A DNA stretch of 64,000 bases from DATJGR01 sp963812255 (GCA_963812255.1 CAWEUM010000003.1:1364001-1428000); one strand, 5' to 3'; positions 8,363 to 18,282 are shown, numbered from the stretch's first letter. Notes: a model not told the origin generated them from the sequence alone. Made by a program: numbers and translations.

Positions 8363-9829
8363 ATGAACGTGGCCGCCGGAGTGCTCCACTCCGAAGTTGA
8401 GGGGCCGCAGGGGCCAGCCACGTCCGACGCCGGACCGAGCTACGAAACCTGGAAGGCCGCGGCGCTTGCCCACGATGTAAGATCCGGCGCCGATCGCTGG
8501 CGCCGCGACGACCGCAGCCGGCGCTACGACTACAAGGCTATCCGTCGCCGTTACGACGAGATTCGTGCGGTGAAGGCGACCCGCGATCCGTTGGCGCTGC
8601 TGTACTACTTGAGCGAAGGCATCCATGGCAACACCGGCGGCATGGGGCGGCCAGCGGTCTACTCGCGAGCGAAGTTCGGCACCAAAGAACTGATCACCAA
8701 CTACATTACAGAACTGGCAGACGCGATCGAGCAGGCCGCGTTGGTCGACGACTCGGTGATTCCACCGATAGACAGGCTCGCACTTTTTCGCCGGGCGAGT
8801 TTGTGCTTCGGACGCTCCGCGCTGATGTTGAGCGGTGCCGGCGCGCTTGGCCCGTTCCACGTCGGCGTAGCGAAGGCGCTTCTAGAGCAGGAGCTGCTGC
8901 CCGACGTGATCTCCGGATCGAGCGCCGGCTCGTTCGTCGCCGCGGTCATCGGTACACACGACGATGCGACGCTGCTCACAGCGATGCAGCCGACGAGCAT
9001 CGCCAACGCCTTCATGCCATTGAACCCGGGCGACGCACGATTGCTAAGCGGTCGCCGCCAGATCGGCCGCGGAGACCTGCAGGCAGCGATTGAATCGCAA
9101 GTGCCGGACATGACGTTTGCAGAAGCATTCGAATGCACTGGTCGCAAGATCAACATTTCGGTTTCACCCAGTGAAATGCATCAGAGTTCGCGTCTGCTGA
9201 ACGCAGTGACGTCACCCAGCGTCTGCATTCGCGAAGCGGTGCTGGCCTCATGCGCAATCCCAGGTGTTTTCCCCGCGGTGACGCTGATGGCAAAGACTGC
9301 CAGCGGCATACGTTTGCCGTACGTCGCATCGCGCAAATGGGTCGATGGTTCGATCGCCGACGATCTGCCCGCGAAACGTCTCGCGCGGCTTTACGGCGTC
9401 AACCACTTCATCACCAGTCAGACCAATCCCGTCGTGCTGTGGGCGCTACGCGATTCGAGCGACGACGACAATCTGATGCTGAAGTTGATCGACGTTTATC
9501 AAAGCGCGACCAAGGAATGGCTGAAGGCGACATACCCATTCACGATGGCGCTGGTCAAACGCGCGTATCCACTGAACGTCTACGTGCGAATGGCGTACAG
9601 CGTCGTGATGCAGGATTACACCGCGGATATCAACATCATTCCAAAACGCCGAATCTGGGATCCATCGAAGTTGCTTTCGGTGATGTCGAACGAAGAGACG
9701 CGCCGGCTCATCGGTGAAGGCGAAGCGTCGACCTGGCCGAAGATCGAGATGATCCGCAACTGCACACTGATCGGCCGCACGTTGGATCGCATACTCGATC
9801 AGCTCGAAAAGGAGTTCGCGACGCGCTGA
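8363..9829 (+). CDS. DUF3336 patatin-like lipase (TGL3/4/5-type)
   Basis: 488 residues from ATG 8363, preceded by a purine-rich GAGGGGGGAA stretch. The first ~140 residues match the DUF3336 layout (YETWKAAALAHD, ADRWRRDDRSRRYDYKAI). The patatin core follows: oxyanion GAGALGPFHVGV, nucleophile elbow GSSAGS and catalytic Asp in DGSIADDLP. The homologous eukaryotic enzymes are lipid-droplet triacylglycerol lipases. Bacterial members may act on storage or membrane lipid. No signal peptide is seen, so a cytosolic or membrane-associated enzyme is likely. Confidence 0.88.
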   Translation: MNVAAGVLHSEVEGPQGPATSDAGPSYETWKAAALAHDVRSGADRWRRDDRSRRYDYKAIRRRYDEIRAVKATRDPLALLYYLSEGIHGNTGGMGRPAVYSRAKFGTKELITNYITELADAIEQAALVDDSVIPPIDRLALFRRASLCFGRSALMLSGAGALGPFHVGVAKALLEQELLPDVISGSSAGSFVAAVIGTHDDATLLTAMQPTSIANAFMPLNPGDARLLSGRRQIGRGDLQAAIESQVPDMTFAEAFECTGRKINISVSPSEMHQSSRLLNAVTSPSVCIREAVLASCAIPGVFPAVTLMAKTASGIRLPYVASRKWVDGSIADDLPAKRLARLYGVNHFITSQTNPVVLWALRDSSDDDNLMLKLIDVYQSATKEWLKATYPFTMALVKRAYPLNVYVRMAYSVVMQDYTADINIIPKRRIWDPSKLLSVMSNEETRRLIGEGEASTWPKIEMIRNCTLIGRTLDRILDQLEKEFATR

Positions 9830-10221
9830 TTGCATACCGAACGCGGCCGCGATTCTTCACCAACACCTTCACAGAGGCGCGAAGCGGTCTGGTAGAGTTT
9901 TCGTCGGTCGGATCCATTCCTCGAAAGTTCCCTGACTTTGGTGATGCGCATCAATGGACGGCATCCCCAGACGGATCATCTAAACCGCGAAGAGCCGGGA
10001 TCTATCTCCCACAGACCGTCTACGACGCGTTTCCGCGTCCCGTTCGGACGCTACGGCGTCCATGCCACCCGGCACGTGGCGCCCCAAGCTGGATTCCTGC
10101 GACAACCACTACGCACGAGTTGGTAGACAACGCTGCGCCGCAAACAGCGCCGCGACAGCGTCGCCCGTGGACCGCACAGAAGCGCGGTGGGCGGCGCGCC
10201 GCGACCCGGTTGACGTAGTCG
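9830..10221. other. Intergenic, no gene found
   Basis: A 392-bp gap between the patatin gene and the convergent hydroxylase gene. Short frames here have no ribosome binding site and no recognisable product. I see no strong hairpin terminator either. Confidence 0.5.
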
Positions 10222-11088
10222 TCAGGACAACGCGTCGAGTTGCTCGGTCTCCTGCGATCTCGAAGCGCACCCGATGTACGCCGGCGGTTTGCCAGTGGAT
10301 GCGGGCCCGCTGCGCAACGTCGCGAACGGGAGCAGCATCTGACGCCACCAACTCGCCGGCATGGGTTCGGCGATCCCGTAGGCATTGGGCCACTGACCAC
10401 GTGGCAAATGCAACGTGCCGAACAGGGCGTCCATCCAGGGGAACTGATCGCTGTAATTCTTGTTGGTCGGGATCAGCGCGTGGTGCCAGTGGTGGAACTG
10501 CGGGGAGGTATATATGAACCGCAGCGGTCCCCAGTGCAATCGAGCGTTGGCGTGAATCAGAAAGGTGAGCACCGGGCCCACCACCGCGACCAACCCGAAG
10601 CTCTCCCGCGTGAATCCGAGCAGCACCAGCGGCGTCAGCTTGACGATCTGACGCAATCCCTGATCGACGAAATGCAGCCGTGGCGTCGCCAGCCAGTCCA
10701 GCGTCGTCGACGAGTGATGGATCGAGTGAAAGCGCCACCACCAGCGCCATTCATGCGAGGCCCGATGCGACCAATAACCGAAGAACTCATAGACCACCAT
10801 CGCCTCGGCAAACTGCAGCAAGAACGGCTGGGCGGCGACGCGTGCCCTGAGGCCCTCCGACGCCACGAGCCGATTCACACCGAACACGAACGTCAGCAAC
10901 ACCAGCCCGAACACCAACTGGAAGAACAGCTTCGCCATCGCCGAGGTCAGCACGAGATGCAATCCGTCGGTGAGCATGTGCGGTCGCAGGAGACTCTGGC
11001 GGCGTACCGGTAACAGCCGTTCCAGCGGTATCACGATCACCGCTACGAGAGTCATCAACATCAGGCCGTGCGGGGCGTGAACCTCCAT
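10222..11088 (-). CDS. Sterol desaturase / fatty acid hydroxylase family membrane di-iron enzyme
   Basis: 288 residues. Hydrophobic helices surround three histidine boxes: HRASHE (HxxxH), HSIHHS (HxxHH) and, after the next helices, HHWHHALIPTNKNYSDQFPWMD (HxxHH). This is the metal-ligand set of the FA_hydroxylase superfamily. Members hydroxylate or desaturate sterols, carotenoids or lipid chains in the membrane using O2. Many bacteria carry several paralogues of unknown substrate. The C-terminus is hydrophilic. Confidence 0.9.
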   Translation of the reverse strand: MEVHAPHGLMLMTLVAVIVIPLERLLPVRRQSLLRPHMLTDGLHLVLTSAMAKLFFQLVFGLVLLTFVFGVNRLVASEGLRARVAAQPFLLQFAEAMVVYEFFGYWSHRASHEWRWWWRFHSIHHSSTTLDWLATPRLHFVDQGLRQIVKLTPLVLLGFTRESFGLVAVVGPVLTFLIHANARLHWGPLRFIYTSPQFHHWHHALIPTNKNYSDQFPWMDALFGTLHLPRGQWPNAYGIAEPMPASWWRQMLLPFATLRSGPASTGKPPAYIGCASRSQETEQLDALS

Positions 11089-11118
11089 CCGCTTCCTCCG
11101 ATGATCACCCGCCGCTGA

Positions 11119-11412
11119 TCAGGAACCCGAATCGGTCGGCGGGACACCGCCTTGTGCGGGCGATTGGTGCTGCCATTGCCCGCCTTGCCCCTGGCGATGG
11201 TGCGCCTGGCGTTCTTTGATCCGCGCCTGACAGGCCGACGAAAAATTATCGAAATGCTGCTGCACGCACTGGTGCATCTTCGCGCGTTCGCCGCGCGCGT
11301 CCGAACAGTATTTCTCCATGTCTGCCTGACACGGCCGGGCCTGCGGTACTTCTGCGGCCGCCGCAGTTGCGAGCACCGCGAAGAACAGCGCCGAGACGAC
11401 CAATCGAGTCAT
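11119..11412 (-). CDS. Small secreted cysteine-rich repeat protein
   Basis: 97 residues. The second of two in-frame ATGs (11412) was chosen because GAGGTT lies 7 nt upstream. A signal peptide (LVVSALFFAVLATAAAAE) is followed by a mature chain with CQADMEKYCSDARGERAKMHQCVQQHFDNFSSACQ, matching the Cys-rich repeat found in small exported proteobacterial proteins (the GLG1-type repeat, by resemblance). The tail is rich in Gln, Gly and His. The four Cys probably form two disulfides. Function unknown. Confidence 0.75.
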   Translation of the reverse strand: MTRLVVSALFFAVLATAAAAEVPQARPCQADMEKYCSDARGERAKMHQCVQQHFDNFSSACQARIKERQAHHRQGQGGQWQHQSPAQGGVPPTDSGS

Positions 11413-11520
11413 GATGGCTAACCTCATCGTTGGGTGGGCTCCAATCTAACGCGTGAACCGGCGATTTCCGTCGTGGCGTAGTGCGATCCCCGAAGGCGCA
11501 TCCGAAGCGCTGAAGTGAGC

Positions 11521-12900
11521 TCAGGTTGACGTAGCCGTGGGTTGCCGCAAGCGTTGTACGAGCAGCAGCACACCCATGGCGAGCCAGCACAATCCAACCA
11601 GTTTGGCAGTCCCATTCAGGTTCACCATCACGTAGCCGATGATCACGAAGCCGATCACGGCGATGGCCATTGGCCGCCAGCGTGGCGCGTCGCCCCGATG
11701 CTTCATCACATGCGCCACCACCGATGCATGCAGCAACAGAAACCCGGTCAGCGCACCGAAATTGACCATTGAGGTGAGTAGCTCCAGCCGGTCGACCAGC
11801 AGAATTCCGAGCGCCAAGGTGACGGCCGATACCAATAGCGCGGCGTGGTCTGGCACGTGGTGGGTTTCGCTGACGTGCGCGAGCGACTTCGGTAGACGTG
11901 AATCCCGCGCCATGCTGAACAGCAGCCGCGTCGTTGCCATCTGCGCCGCAAGCGCACCGGGGAGTCCGGCAAACAGCACCCCGGGCACCGTCAGAACCCA
12001 CTTCAACCAGCTGCCGCCGATCGTGAGCGCGATGTCGTAGAAGGCCGCTTCGGTTCGATCGCCCGGCGGAAATCGAGTCTGGTCCAGGACGAACAGCGAC
12101 GCAGCATAGGTCAGCGTTACGAAGATGCCCGCCGTCAGAACCAACGACAGAAACGTGGCGCGACCGATCGCGTGCGCACCGCCCTTGGCCTCCTCCGCCA
12201 GCGTTGAGATCGCATCGAACCCAAGGAAACTCAACACCGCGAGCGACAACGCGCCGAATATCAGGCTTGGGCTCGCGACCGCTGGATTGAACAGTGGCTT
12301 CAGCGACAGATGCGCATCGGCTGTGCCGTGCGCCAGCGCGATCACCGCCATCACCATGAATGCGATCAGCCCCGCGAGCTGAAAGGCGAGCAGCAGCATG
12401 CTGATGCGCGCGGTCGTCTCGATGCCGCGAATGCTCAAGATCGTGTTGACCGCAACGAAGCCGATGATCCATGCGATCTTCGGTACCTCGGGCACAACGG
12501 CGTGAACAGCGACCGCACACAGAATGTAAACCAGCGTCGGCAGGAACAGGTAGTCGAGCAGCATGACCCAACCGGCCAGAAAGCCGACGCCGGCGCCGAT
12601 GGCACGGCCCGCATAGGCATACACCGAACCTGCGATCGGATACGCGCGCGACATCGTTACGTAGCTTGCGGCGGTGAACAACATCGCAACCAGCCCAACG
12701 ATGTAGACGAGGGGCACCATCCCCGCACTCGCATTGAAGACGATGCCAAACACCGAGATCGGTGCGCCAGGGACGATGAAGATGAGACCGTAGACCAGCA
12801 GGTCGCCGAGACTGAGTGACCGTTTCAGTTCCTGGCGATAGCCGAACGCTTCGATCGCATCCTGTGCACCATCGGATGGAAATTCGTCTGCGATCGCCAC
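11521..12900 (-). CDS. APC superfamily amino acid permease
   Basis: 459 residues from GTG 12900, with about 12 hydrophobic segments. The N-terminal SLGDLLVYGLIFIVPGAPISVFG and SMSRAYPIAGSVYAYAGRAIGAG carry the APC signature (Gly-rich broken helix TM1 and Ala-Tyr-rich TM3). GFDAISTLAEEAKGGAHAIGRAT is the conserved TM6 to loop element. It probably imports an amino acid or polyamine with H+ or as an exchanger. Substrate not inferable. Monocistronic. Confidence 0.9.
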   Translation of the reverse strand: MAIADEFPSDGAQDAIEAFGYRQELKRSLSLGDLLVYGLIFIVPGAPISVFGIVFNASAGMVPLVYIVGLVAMLFTAASYVTMSRAYPIAGSVYAYAGRAIGAGVGFLAGWVMLLDYLFLPTLVYILCAVAVHAVVPEVPKIAWIIGFVAVNTILSIRGIETTARISMLLLAFQLAGLIAFMVMAVIALAHGTADAHLSLKPLFNPAVASPSLIFGALSLAVLSFLGFDAISTLAEEAKGGAHAIGRATFLSLVLTAGIFVTLTYAASLFVLDQTRFPPGDRTEAAFYDIALTIGGSWLKWVLTVPGVLFAGLPGALAAQMATTRLLFSMARDSRLPKSLAHVSETHHVPDHAALLVSAVTLALGILLVDRLELLTSMVNFGALTGFLLLHASVVAHVMKHRGDAPRWRPMAIAVIGFVIIGYVMVNLNGTAKLVGLCWLAMGVLLLVQRLRQPTATST

Positions 12901-13052
12901 GCACTACGCTTCGAACATCCGGCATTCTGGCATACATCCGACGGAGTATTCAGCCGAACTCGAGTCAAGGAAGCATTTTCCGACTAACGATCGAAGTGAG
13001 ATGGATCGACGCGAAAGTGATACGGTGATTGCTCTCTGCCTCGGAGACCGCA

Positions 13053-13304
13053 ATGGTGGACAAGCTCGATCTAGGCGACACATTCCCAACGCTCACGCTC
13101 AACCTCGCCGGCGGTGGTACGCAGACGTTGCCGGCGGATATCGTGGCGCCACATGCAATCGTGTTGTTCTATCGCGGCCATTGGTGACCCTGCTGCGCGA
13201 AAAAGGGGCGCGTGTTGTCGTCGAACTACTCCAGTTCACCGGTGGGTCGCATGGATCCGGCAGAAATGCCGGCTCCGATGAAATTTCTGACGCGGCCGCG
13301 GTGA
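13053..13304 (+). pseudogene. Redoxin/peroxiredoxin-like gene with internal deletion
   Basis: Shine-Dalgarno GGAGA and ATG 13053 open a frame whose 44 residues (FPTLTLNLAGG ... VLFYRGHW) are the N-terminus of an AhpC/TSA-family redoxin up to its CxxC site. TGA then stops it at 13185. In another frame the following DNA encodes LSSNYSSSPVGRMDPAEM to MKFLTRPR (stop at 13302-13304), which resembles the family's C-terminus (VYSSGAIGRL...). The catalytic middle, roughly 80-100 codons, is missing and the two ends are out of frame. It cannot make an active enzyme. Confidence 0.7.
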
Positions 13305-13365
13305 TCCACGCAGACCGCGTCGAACGCGCGCCGCACCCTCATTGAAGCGCGGCGTCGTCGAAGAA

Positions 13366-14046
13366 ATGGACCGGACCGACGCCTCCACCACAGTCTGCAG
13401 TCACTGCGCGAAGCCATCGGCAGTGTGCATCTGCGACCGCGTCGAACCGGTGGCGACGCGGCTGCGCATCGTCGTGCTGCAGCACCCTCAAGAAGACGAC
13501 GAAACGTTGGGTACTGCGAAGCTCGTCGCGTTGACTTTACCCCGCGCAGAGATTCGAGTCGGCTTGTCGTGGGCATCGCTGGATCATGCGCTCGGTGTCG
13601 TGGGGGCGAACAAATCGCGCTGGGCGGTGCTCGCCGCCGCGAAGCTAGCGTTCGAGTTGCCTGCTGAAGCCAAAGACCAACCGGTGGTTCTCGTCGATCG
13701 CAACGGCCGACTCCGAGATCTCACATCGCATGGCCTCGATGGCGTGCTGCTGCTGGATGGAACCTGGAGCCAGGCGAAGACGCTCTGGTGGCGCAACGCC
13801 TGGCTGCTGAAGTTGCCTCGTATCGTGCTGACACCGCGCGAGCCGTCGATGTATGGGCGTCTGCGTAAGGAACCGCGCCGCGACTATGTATCGACGTTGG
13901 AAGCCGTCGCAGACGTACTACCGGCACTTGGCGAGCCGGCCGAGGTCCGCGAAAGCCTGCGGCGCCTGTTGCGAACATTGCTGCAGCGCGCACGCGACGC
14001 CAGCCGAGCCCAACGAATGCAATCTCGATCGAGTCCCGTGCAATGA
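13366..14046 (+). CDS. tapT: tRNA-uridine aminocarboxypropyltransferase, DTW-domain
   Basis: 226 residues from ATG 13366; an upstream TTG is possible but has no better site. Zinc-binding CSHCAKPSAVCICDR at the N-terminus, then LQHPQEDDETLGTAKL and the hallmark DGTWSQAK (the DTW-type signature), followed by YGRLRKEPRRDYVSTLEA. The family installs acp3U47 in tRNA using SAM (E. coli TapT/YfiP). Its stop overlaps the next start by 4 bp (ATGA), and the next pair overlaps the same way. This implies one translationally coupled operon up to 17173. Confidence 0.88.
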   Translation: MDRTDASTTVCSHCAKPSAVCICDRVEPVATRLRIVVLQHPQEDDETLGTAKLVALTLPRAEIRVGLSWASLDHALGVVGANKSRWAVLAAAKLAFELPAEAKDQPVVLVDRNGRLRDLTSHGLDGVLLLDGTWSQAKTLWWRNAWLLKLPRIVLTPREPSMYGRLRKEPRRDYVSTLEAVADVLPALGEPAEVRESLRRLLRTLLQRARDASRAQRMQSRSSPVQ

Positions 14047-14933
14047 AAGTGCATCTGGTTGACGGTACCTACGAATTGTTTCGCGCGTTCTATGGTGCGC
14101 CGTCCAAACGTACGGACGATGGTACGGAAGTCGGTGCAGTGCGCGGACTGGTGCGTTCGCTACTGGTGTTGCTTGCCGAGCCGGACGTCACGCACGTCGG
14201 TATCGCGTTCGATCACGTCATCGAGTCGTTCCGCAACACGCTGTATGCGCCGTACAAGACCGGCGACGGCATCGACCCGGCTCTGCGATCCCAGTTCGCT
14301 CTCGCGGAGGACGCAACCCGTGCGCTCGGCATCGTCACCTGGCCGATGATCGAGTTCGAGGCCGATGATGCGATCGCCACAGCGACGGCGAGATACTCCG
14401 TATCGAACGAGGTGGCCCAGGTGGTGATTTGTTCACCCGACAAAGACCTTACCCAATGCGTGCGCGGCGAACAGATCGTGTGCCGCGATCGCATGCGCGG
14501 CACACAACTCTCGGAGACCGGCGTCAGAGAGAAGTTCGGCGTAGCCCCCGAATCGATTCCGGATTGGCTGGCACTGGTGGGCGACAGCGCCGACGGCTTT
14601 CCCGGCATCGCGCGTTGGGGCGCGAAATCTGCGGCCGCAGTGCTCGCGGTCTACAACAAGCTCGAAGCGATTCCCGATGATTGCGAATCGTGGACGGTGA
14701 AGGTACGCGGCGCGCGTGTGCTGGCTGATAATCTTCGCGCGGGACGCGAGGACGCGCTTCTATTCCGCACGCTGGCAACACTGCGGTACGACGCACCCAT
14801 CGACCAGGAACTCGGCGACCTCCAGTGGAGGCGCCCCGACGAAGCCGCGCTGCGGGCACTCGCTGAGCGCCTCGGCGATGATCAACTGATTCCGCAGATG
14901 CGCAAGCTCGATAGCAGAGGACTCTGGCCATGA
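14043..14933 (+). CDS. 5'-3' exonuclease / flap endonuclease-like protein
   Basis: 296 residues. PIN-like nuclease domain with VDGTYELFRAF at the start, FDHVIESFR and YKTGDGI, metal-binding EFEADDAIAT, SPDKDLTQCV and LVGDSADGFPGIARWGAKSAA (the helix-3-turn DNA-binding motif). This is the FEN/Xni or Pol I N-terminal domain fold without a polymerase. It probably trims flaps or RNA primers. Coupled by 4-bp overlaps to tapT and the patatin gene, though no functional link is obvious. Confidence 0.88.
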   Translation: MKVHLVDGTYELFRAFYGAPSKRTDDGTEVGAVRGLVRSLLVLLAEPDVTHVGIAFDHVIESFRNTLYAPYKTGDGIDPALRSQFALAEDATRALGIVTWPMIEFEADDAIATATARYSVSNEVAQVVICSPDKDLTQCVRGEQIVCRDRMRGTQLSETGVREKFGVAPESIPDWLALVGDSADGFPGIARWGAKSAAAVLAVYNKLEAIPDDCESWTVKVRGARVLADNLRAGREDALLFRTLATLRYDAPIDQELGDLQWRRPDEAALRALAERLGDDQLIPQMRKLDSRGLWP

Positions 14934-17173
14934 AACGCCTGATATGTACCCTGAGCACCGTTGCCTCGATCGTCTCGATGGTCGCGGCCTCCGCGGCCAG
15001 CGCCGTCGAATGCGCTCGAGGGCCGCAGCAGGATCGTCCGAAGATCGGCCTGGTACTCGGCGGTGGCGGGGCGCGCGGCGCGGCACACATCGGCGTGATC
15101 CGGCTGCTGCAAGAGCTGCACGTACCCGTCGACTACATCGCGGGCACCAGCATGGGTTCGTTGGTCGGCGCCTTCTATGCGACCGGGATGGACGCGGATC
15201 AACTCGAAGCGACCGTGAAGGCGATCGATTTCGATCGGTTGTTCAAAGACTCTACACCGCGGCAGGACGAGCCCTACCTGCGCAAACTCGACGACAACCT
15301 GGGCCTGTTCGGGCCCAAGCTCGGAATCGGCAAGGATTCACAGCTACTGTCGACCGGGGCTATCAGCGGTCAAAAGATCTCGTTTCTATTCGAGTCGCTG
15401 ACATCCGATCGTGTCCGCACTACGGACTTCAACGATCTGCCGATACCGTATCGCGCGGTTGCGACCGACATCATCGATGGCAACGCCGTGGTTCTCGATG
15501 GCGGTGACCTGGCCGTGGCGATGCGCGCAAGTATGTCGGTGCCGGGTGCATTCGAACCGGTTCAGCTTGGGCAACACCTGCTCGTCGATGGCGGAATCTC
15601 GGATAACGTGCCGATCGACGTGGTGCGCAAGATGGGCGCGGACATCGTCATCGCCGTCGACGTCGGCACGCCGTTGGAGCCGCGTGACAAGCTGAAAACG
15701 CTCGTCGACATCACCGCGCAATTGTCCGGATTGCTGGTGGTTCGCAATGCGGCCACGCAGATTGCGACGCTCACCGATCGCGATGTGCTGATCACGCCCA
15801 ATCTGGGTTCGGACATCACCTCATCGAGTTTCGATGATGTCGCCAGGGCCATCCCCATCGGCTATGCCGGCGCCAGCGAAAAGCGACCGCAGCTGGAACG
15901 GCTCGCGGTGAGCGCGGCGACCTATGCCGAAGACCGGAAATTCATCGAATCGTGCGTCAGCACTGCGCGGCCGCCTATCGAATTCGTTCACCTCGACAAT
16001 CGGTCACGATTCGATGACGCGGTGATTCAGGATCGGCTGCATATCCCGATCGGCCAACCACTCGATACCAAGGCGCTCGATGCGCAGATCGGTCAGATCT
16101 ACGCGCTCGGTTACCTGAACCTGGTTCGTTACGAACTCGCGGAGCAGGATGGCAAGACCGGCGTAGTCATTCACGTCACCCAGGATCCGCGCGGCACGCG
16201 CTTTCTGGAATGGGGCCTGGACATCTTCAGCAGCGGCGATAGTACCGACGCGAACCTGCGGCTGGCCGTACTCAACACCGCGCTGGACGAGTACGGCTCC
16301 GAAGGGCGCGTGCTGCTGCAACTCGGCGAAAGCCCGGCGCTGCTCGGTGAGGTGTACAAGGCGCTCAGCCCGAAACTACAGCTCTACCTGCGACCGATCG
16401 CATTCGCGGAGCAGCAGGCTCTGTCGACTTTCGACAACAACGGACACGTCGTGAACACGTATCGGGTCGATCAGTTCGGCGCACAGATGGACATACTCCG
16501 GGAACTTGGCGACTACGCAGCCCTCTCCGTCGGCTTCAGACGCTTCTCCGGCGACGCCAATGTCCAGATCGGAGATCCGTCACTGGTCAACTACCACTAC
16601 AACGGCGCCGAGTACGTGTTCAAGGCGGCGCTCGATCGACTCGATGAACGCTACTTCCCGAGCACCGGGACCTTGGCAAACATCACGTACTTGAAATCCG
16701 CGACATCGCTCGGCGCAGACGATCCGTACGAGCAGGTCAGAACGCAACTCGTCACCGCGTGGACCAGCGGGCGGCATACGCTGCTTGGCGGCTTCAAGTA
16801 CGACATGACACTCGACAACAACGCGCCGATCTACGCCGTGTTTCGCGGTGGCGGATTGTTCAACCTTTCGGGACTCGAACCCAATCGCGTCAACGGACAG
16901 AATTTCGGCGAGATACTTGCGAGCTATCGATTCGATTTGAGTGGACGCGGTGGACTGTTCCCCGCCTACGTCGGCGTTTCGGCCGAGTTCGGCAACGCCG
17001 GCCAGCATCATGACGACGTGTTTTCGAACGGCATCATGAACGGCAGCCTCTATTTCGGAAATCGGTCACCGATCGGACCGCTGTACTGGGGCGTCGCCTT
17101 CGCCGAGGGAGGTGAACGCGTCTATTTTCTTCGGATCGGCAACGTCTTCGGGGCGACGACAATCGGACGATGA
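14930..17173 (+). CDS. Patatin-like phospholipase with POTRA and beta-barrel (type Vd autotransporter, PlpD-like)
   Basis: 747 residues. Signal peptide (MKRLICTLSTVASIVSMVAASAASA). Patatin domain (about 40-330) with oxyanion GGGGARGAAHIGV, nucleophile GTSMGS and catalytic DGGISDNVP. A POTRA-like segment follows (about 345-420: DDAVIQDRLHIPIGQPLDTKALDAQIGQIYALGYL), then an Omp85-type 16-strand barrel to the C-terminus. In the PlpD family the barrel anchors the protein and the lipase is exposed or released. ATGA overlap with the preceding exonuclease gene. Confidence 0.88.
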   Translation: MKRLICTLSTVASIVSMVAASAASAVECARGPQQDRPKIGLVLGGGGARGAAHIGVIRLLQELHVPVDYIAGTSMGSLVGAFYATGMDADQLEATVKAIDFDRLFKDSTPRQDEPYLRKLDDNLGLFGPKLGIGKDSQLLSTGAISGQKISFLFESLTSDRVRTTDFNDLPIPYRAVATDIIDGNAVVLDGGDLAVAMRASMSVPGAFEPVQLGQHLLVDGGISDNVPIDVVRKMGADIVIAVDVGTPLEPRDKLKTLVDITAQLSGLLVVRNAATQIATLTDRDVLITPNLGSDITSSSFDDVARAIPIGYAGASEKRPQLERLAVSAATYAEDRKFIESCVSTARPPIEFVHLDNRSRFDDAVIQDRLHIPIGQPLDTKALDAQIGQIYALGYLNLVRYELAEQDGKTGVVIHVTQDPRGTRFLEWGLDIFSSGDSTDANLRLAVLNTALDEYGSEGRVLLQLGESPALLGEVYKALSPKLQLYLRPIAFAEQQALSTFDNNGHVVNTYRVDQFGAQMDILRELGDYAALSVGFRRFSGDANVQIGDPSLVNYHYNGAEYVFKAALDRLDERYFPSTGTLANITYLKSATSLGADDPYEQVRTQLVTAWTSGRHTLLGGFKYDMTLDNNAPIYAVFRGGGLFNLSGLEPNRVNGQNFGEILASYRFDLSGRGGLFPAYVGVSAEFGNAGQHHDDVFSNGIMNGSLYFGNRSPIGPLYWGVAFAEGGERVYFLRIGNVFGATTIGR

Positions 17174-17216
17174 CGACGCTTCGGCCCCTTATGCAGTCGT
17201 TAGACGTGCGGCATCG

Positions 17217-18272
17217 TTACCAGGACCAGCCCACTGACGTGGTTACACCGTAGTCGTTGTTGGCTGGGTTTGGATCGCCGGTGCGTCCATCCGGCCGGCT
17301 GTCGTAGTCGTCGAACAGCGAGAGCTTCCAGTACAAGTCTTTGAATAGTTCCCAACGCAACGAAACATCGAAGTTGCCGCGAACACGGCCGGTCTCCGTG
17401 ATGCTTGGATAGAGCGTCAACATCGAACTCAGATCGAGTTCGGGCTCTCCGAAATCGAACCAGTCGACGGTACCTGCGATGACGCCTTCGAGACTCGTTT
17501 GCGTATTGTTGCCTTCGAATCGCTCGCCGTTCACTGCGAGTCCCGCGAAGGCACGCAACCTCTGATTCACCGATGGAAAAAACGTACGTCCACCGACGGC
17601 CCCACCCGTTATGCGATGGTCGAGTGACAACGCGTCGTTGCTCTCATATAGACCCGTCCAACCGGCGAACCATCGGTTGTCTCGCATCTTGATCGAGCGA
17701 TAGCCAGCAACGTTCCGCGACGAACCGGACTCGCTATCCGAACTGGTGGTCTGCGACGACAAGTTCAAATCCCTCGAAACCAGTTCCGTGTCATAGCGCA
17801 GTGTCGAGGCGAAGTTGAGTTGCTCGACGCCGGTCGACTTCGCGAACGAGTAACCGAATGAAATATCGAAATCGATGCGATCCAGAATGGTGGACTTGAC
17901 TGGATCCAATTCGACGGCCTCGTCGATCGGCAACGCGATGGCTCCGACACCGGTGGAGACAGAAAGCGAGCCGGCTTCGGCACCTCGACCCAGCGCGCCG
18001 AAGTACCGCCGGCCGTCACGCAGATCGATGCGGACATTCTGATCGGTGACGAGCCGGGTGACATTGGCCCAGTCGATCGAGATCGTATCCGTCGCATCGG
18101 TTTTGAATGTCGCCTTGCCGCGTTCGAGACCCTTGAATTCGCCGACCAGACGACTACCGTTGCCGAATTCGATGATGTCGGTTTTCTTTCCGGCCGATGC
18201 ACTCGCTGAAGCGAACAGCAGCGCAACCGCAGCAGCCACGCGCGCCAACGCCCATTTGGTTGCGTGTCTCAT
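17217..18272 (-). CDS. DUF481-type outer membrane protein
   Basis: 351 residues with a signal peptide ending ASASASAG. Residues 30-115 form a small beta domain (DIIEFGNGSRLVGEFKGLERGKATFKTD). The rest is alternating amphipathic beta strands ending in the aromatic SVGWSW, typical of a BAM-inserted barrel. The layout matches DUF481/YdiY-like proteins, whose function is unknown. It is convergent with the patatin-barrel gene, 43 bp apart. Confidence 0.8.
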   Translation of the reverse strand: MRHATKWALARVAAAVALLFASASASAGKKTDIIEFGNGSRLVGEFKGLERGKATFKTDATDTISIDWANVTRLVTDQNVRIDLRDGRRYFGALGRGAEAGSLSVSTGVGAIALPIDEAVELDPVKSTILDRIDFDISFGYSFAKSTGVEQLNFASTLRYDTELVSRDLNLSSQTTSSDSESGSSRNVAGYRSIKMRDNRWFAGWTGLYESNDALSLDHRITGGAVGGRTFFPSVNQRLRAFAGLAVNGERFEGNNTQTSLEGVIAGTVDWFDFGEPELDLSSMLTLYPSITETGRVRGNFDVSLRWELFKDLYWKLSLFDDYDSRPDGRTGDPNPANNDYGVTTSVGWSW

Positions 18273-18282
18273 CTATCCACCC

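Noticed and set aside
11246..12937. 563-residue minus-strand frame over the permease.
   Set aside because: Same-strand frame shift of the true permease frame; repetitive Arg-rich composition and no family.
13183..13195. TGA at the catalytic position of a redoxin, suggesting selenocysteine (FYRGHW-TGA-CCC-TGC).
   Set aside because: The sequence after TGA does not match the redoxin middle; the C-terminal homology resumes in another frame. An internal deletion explains the TGA.
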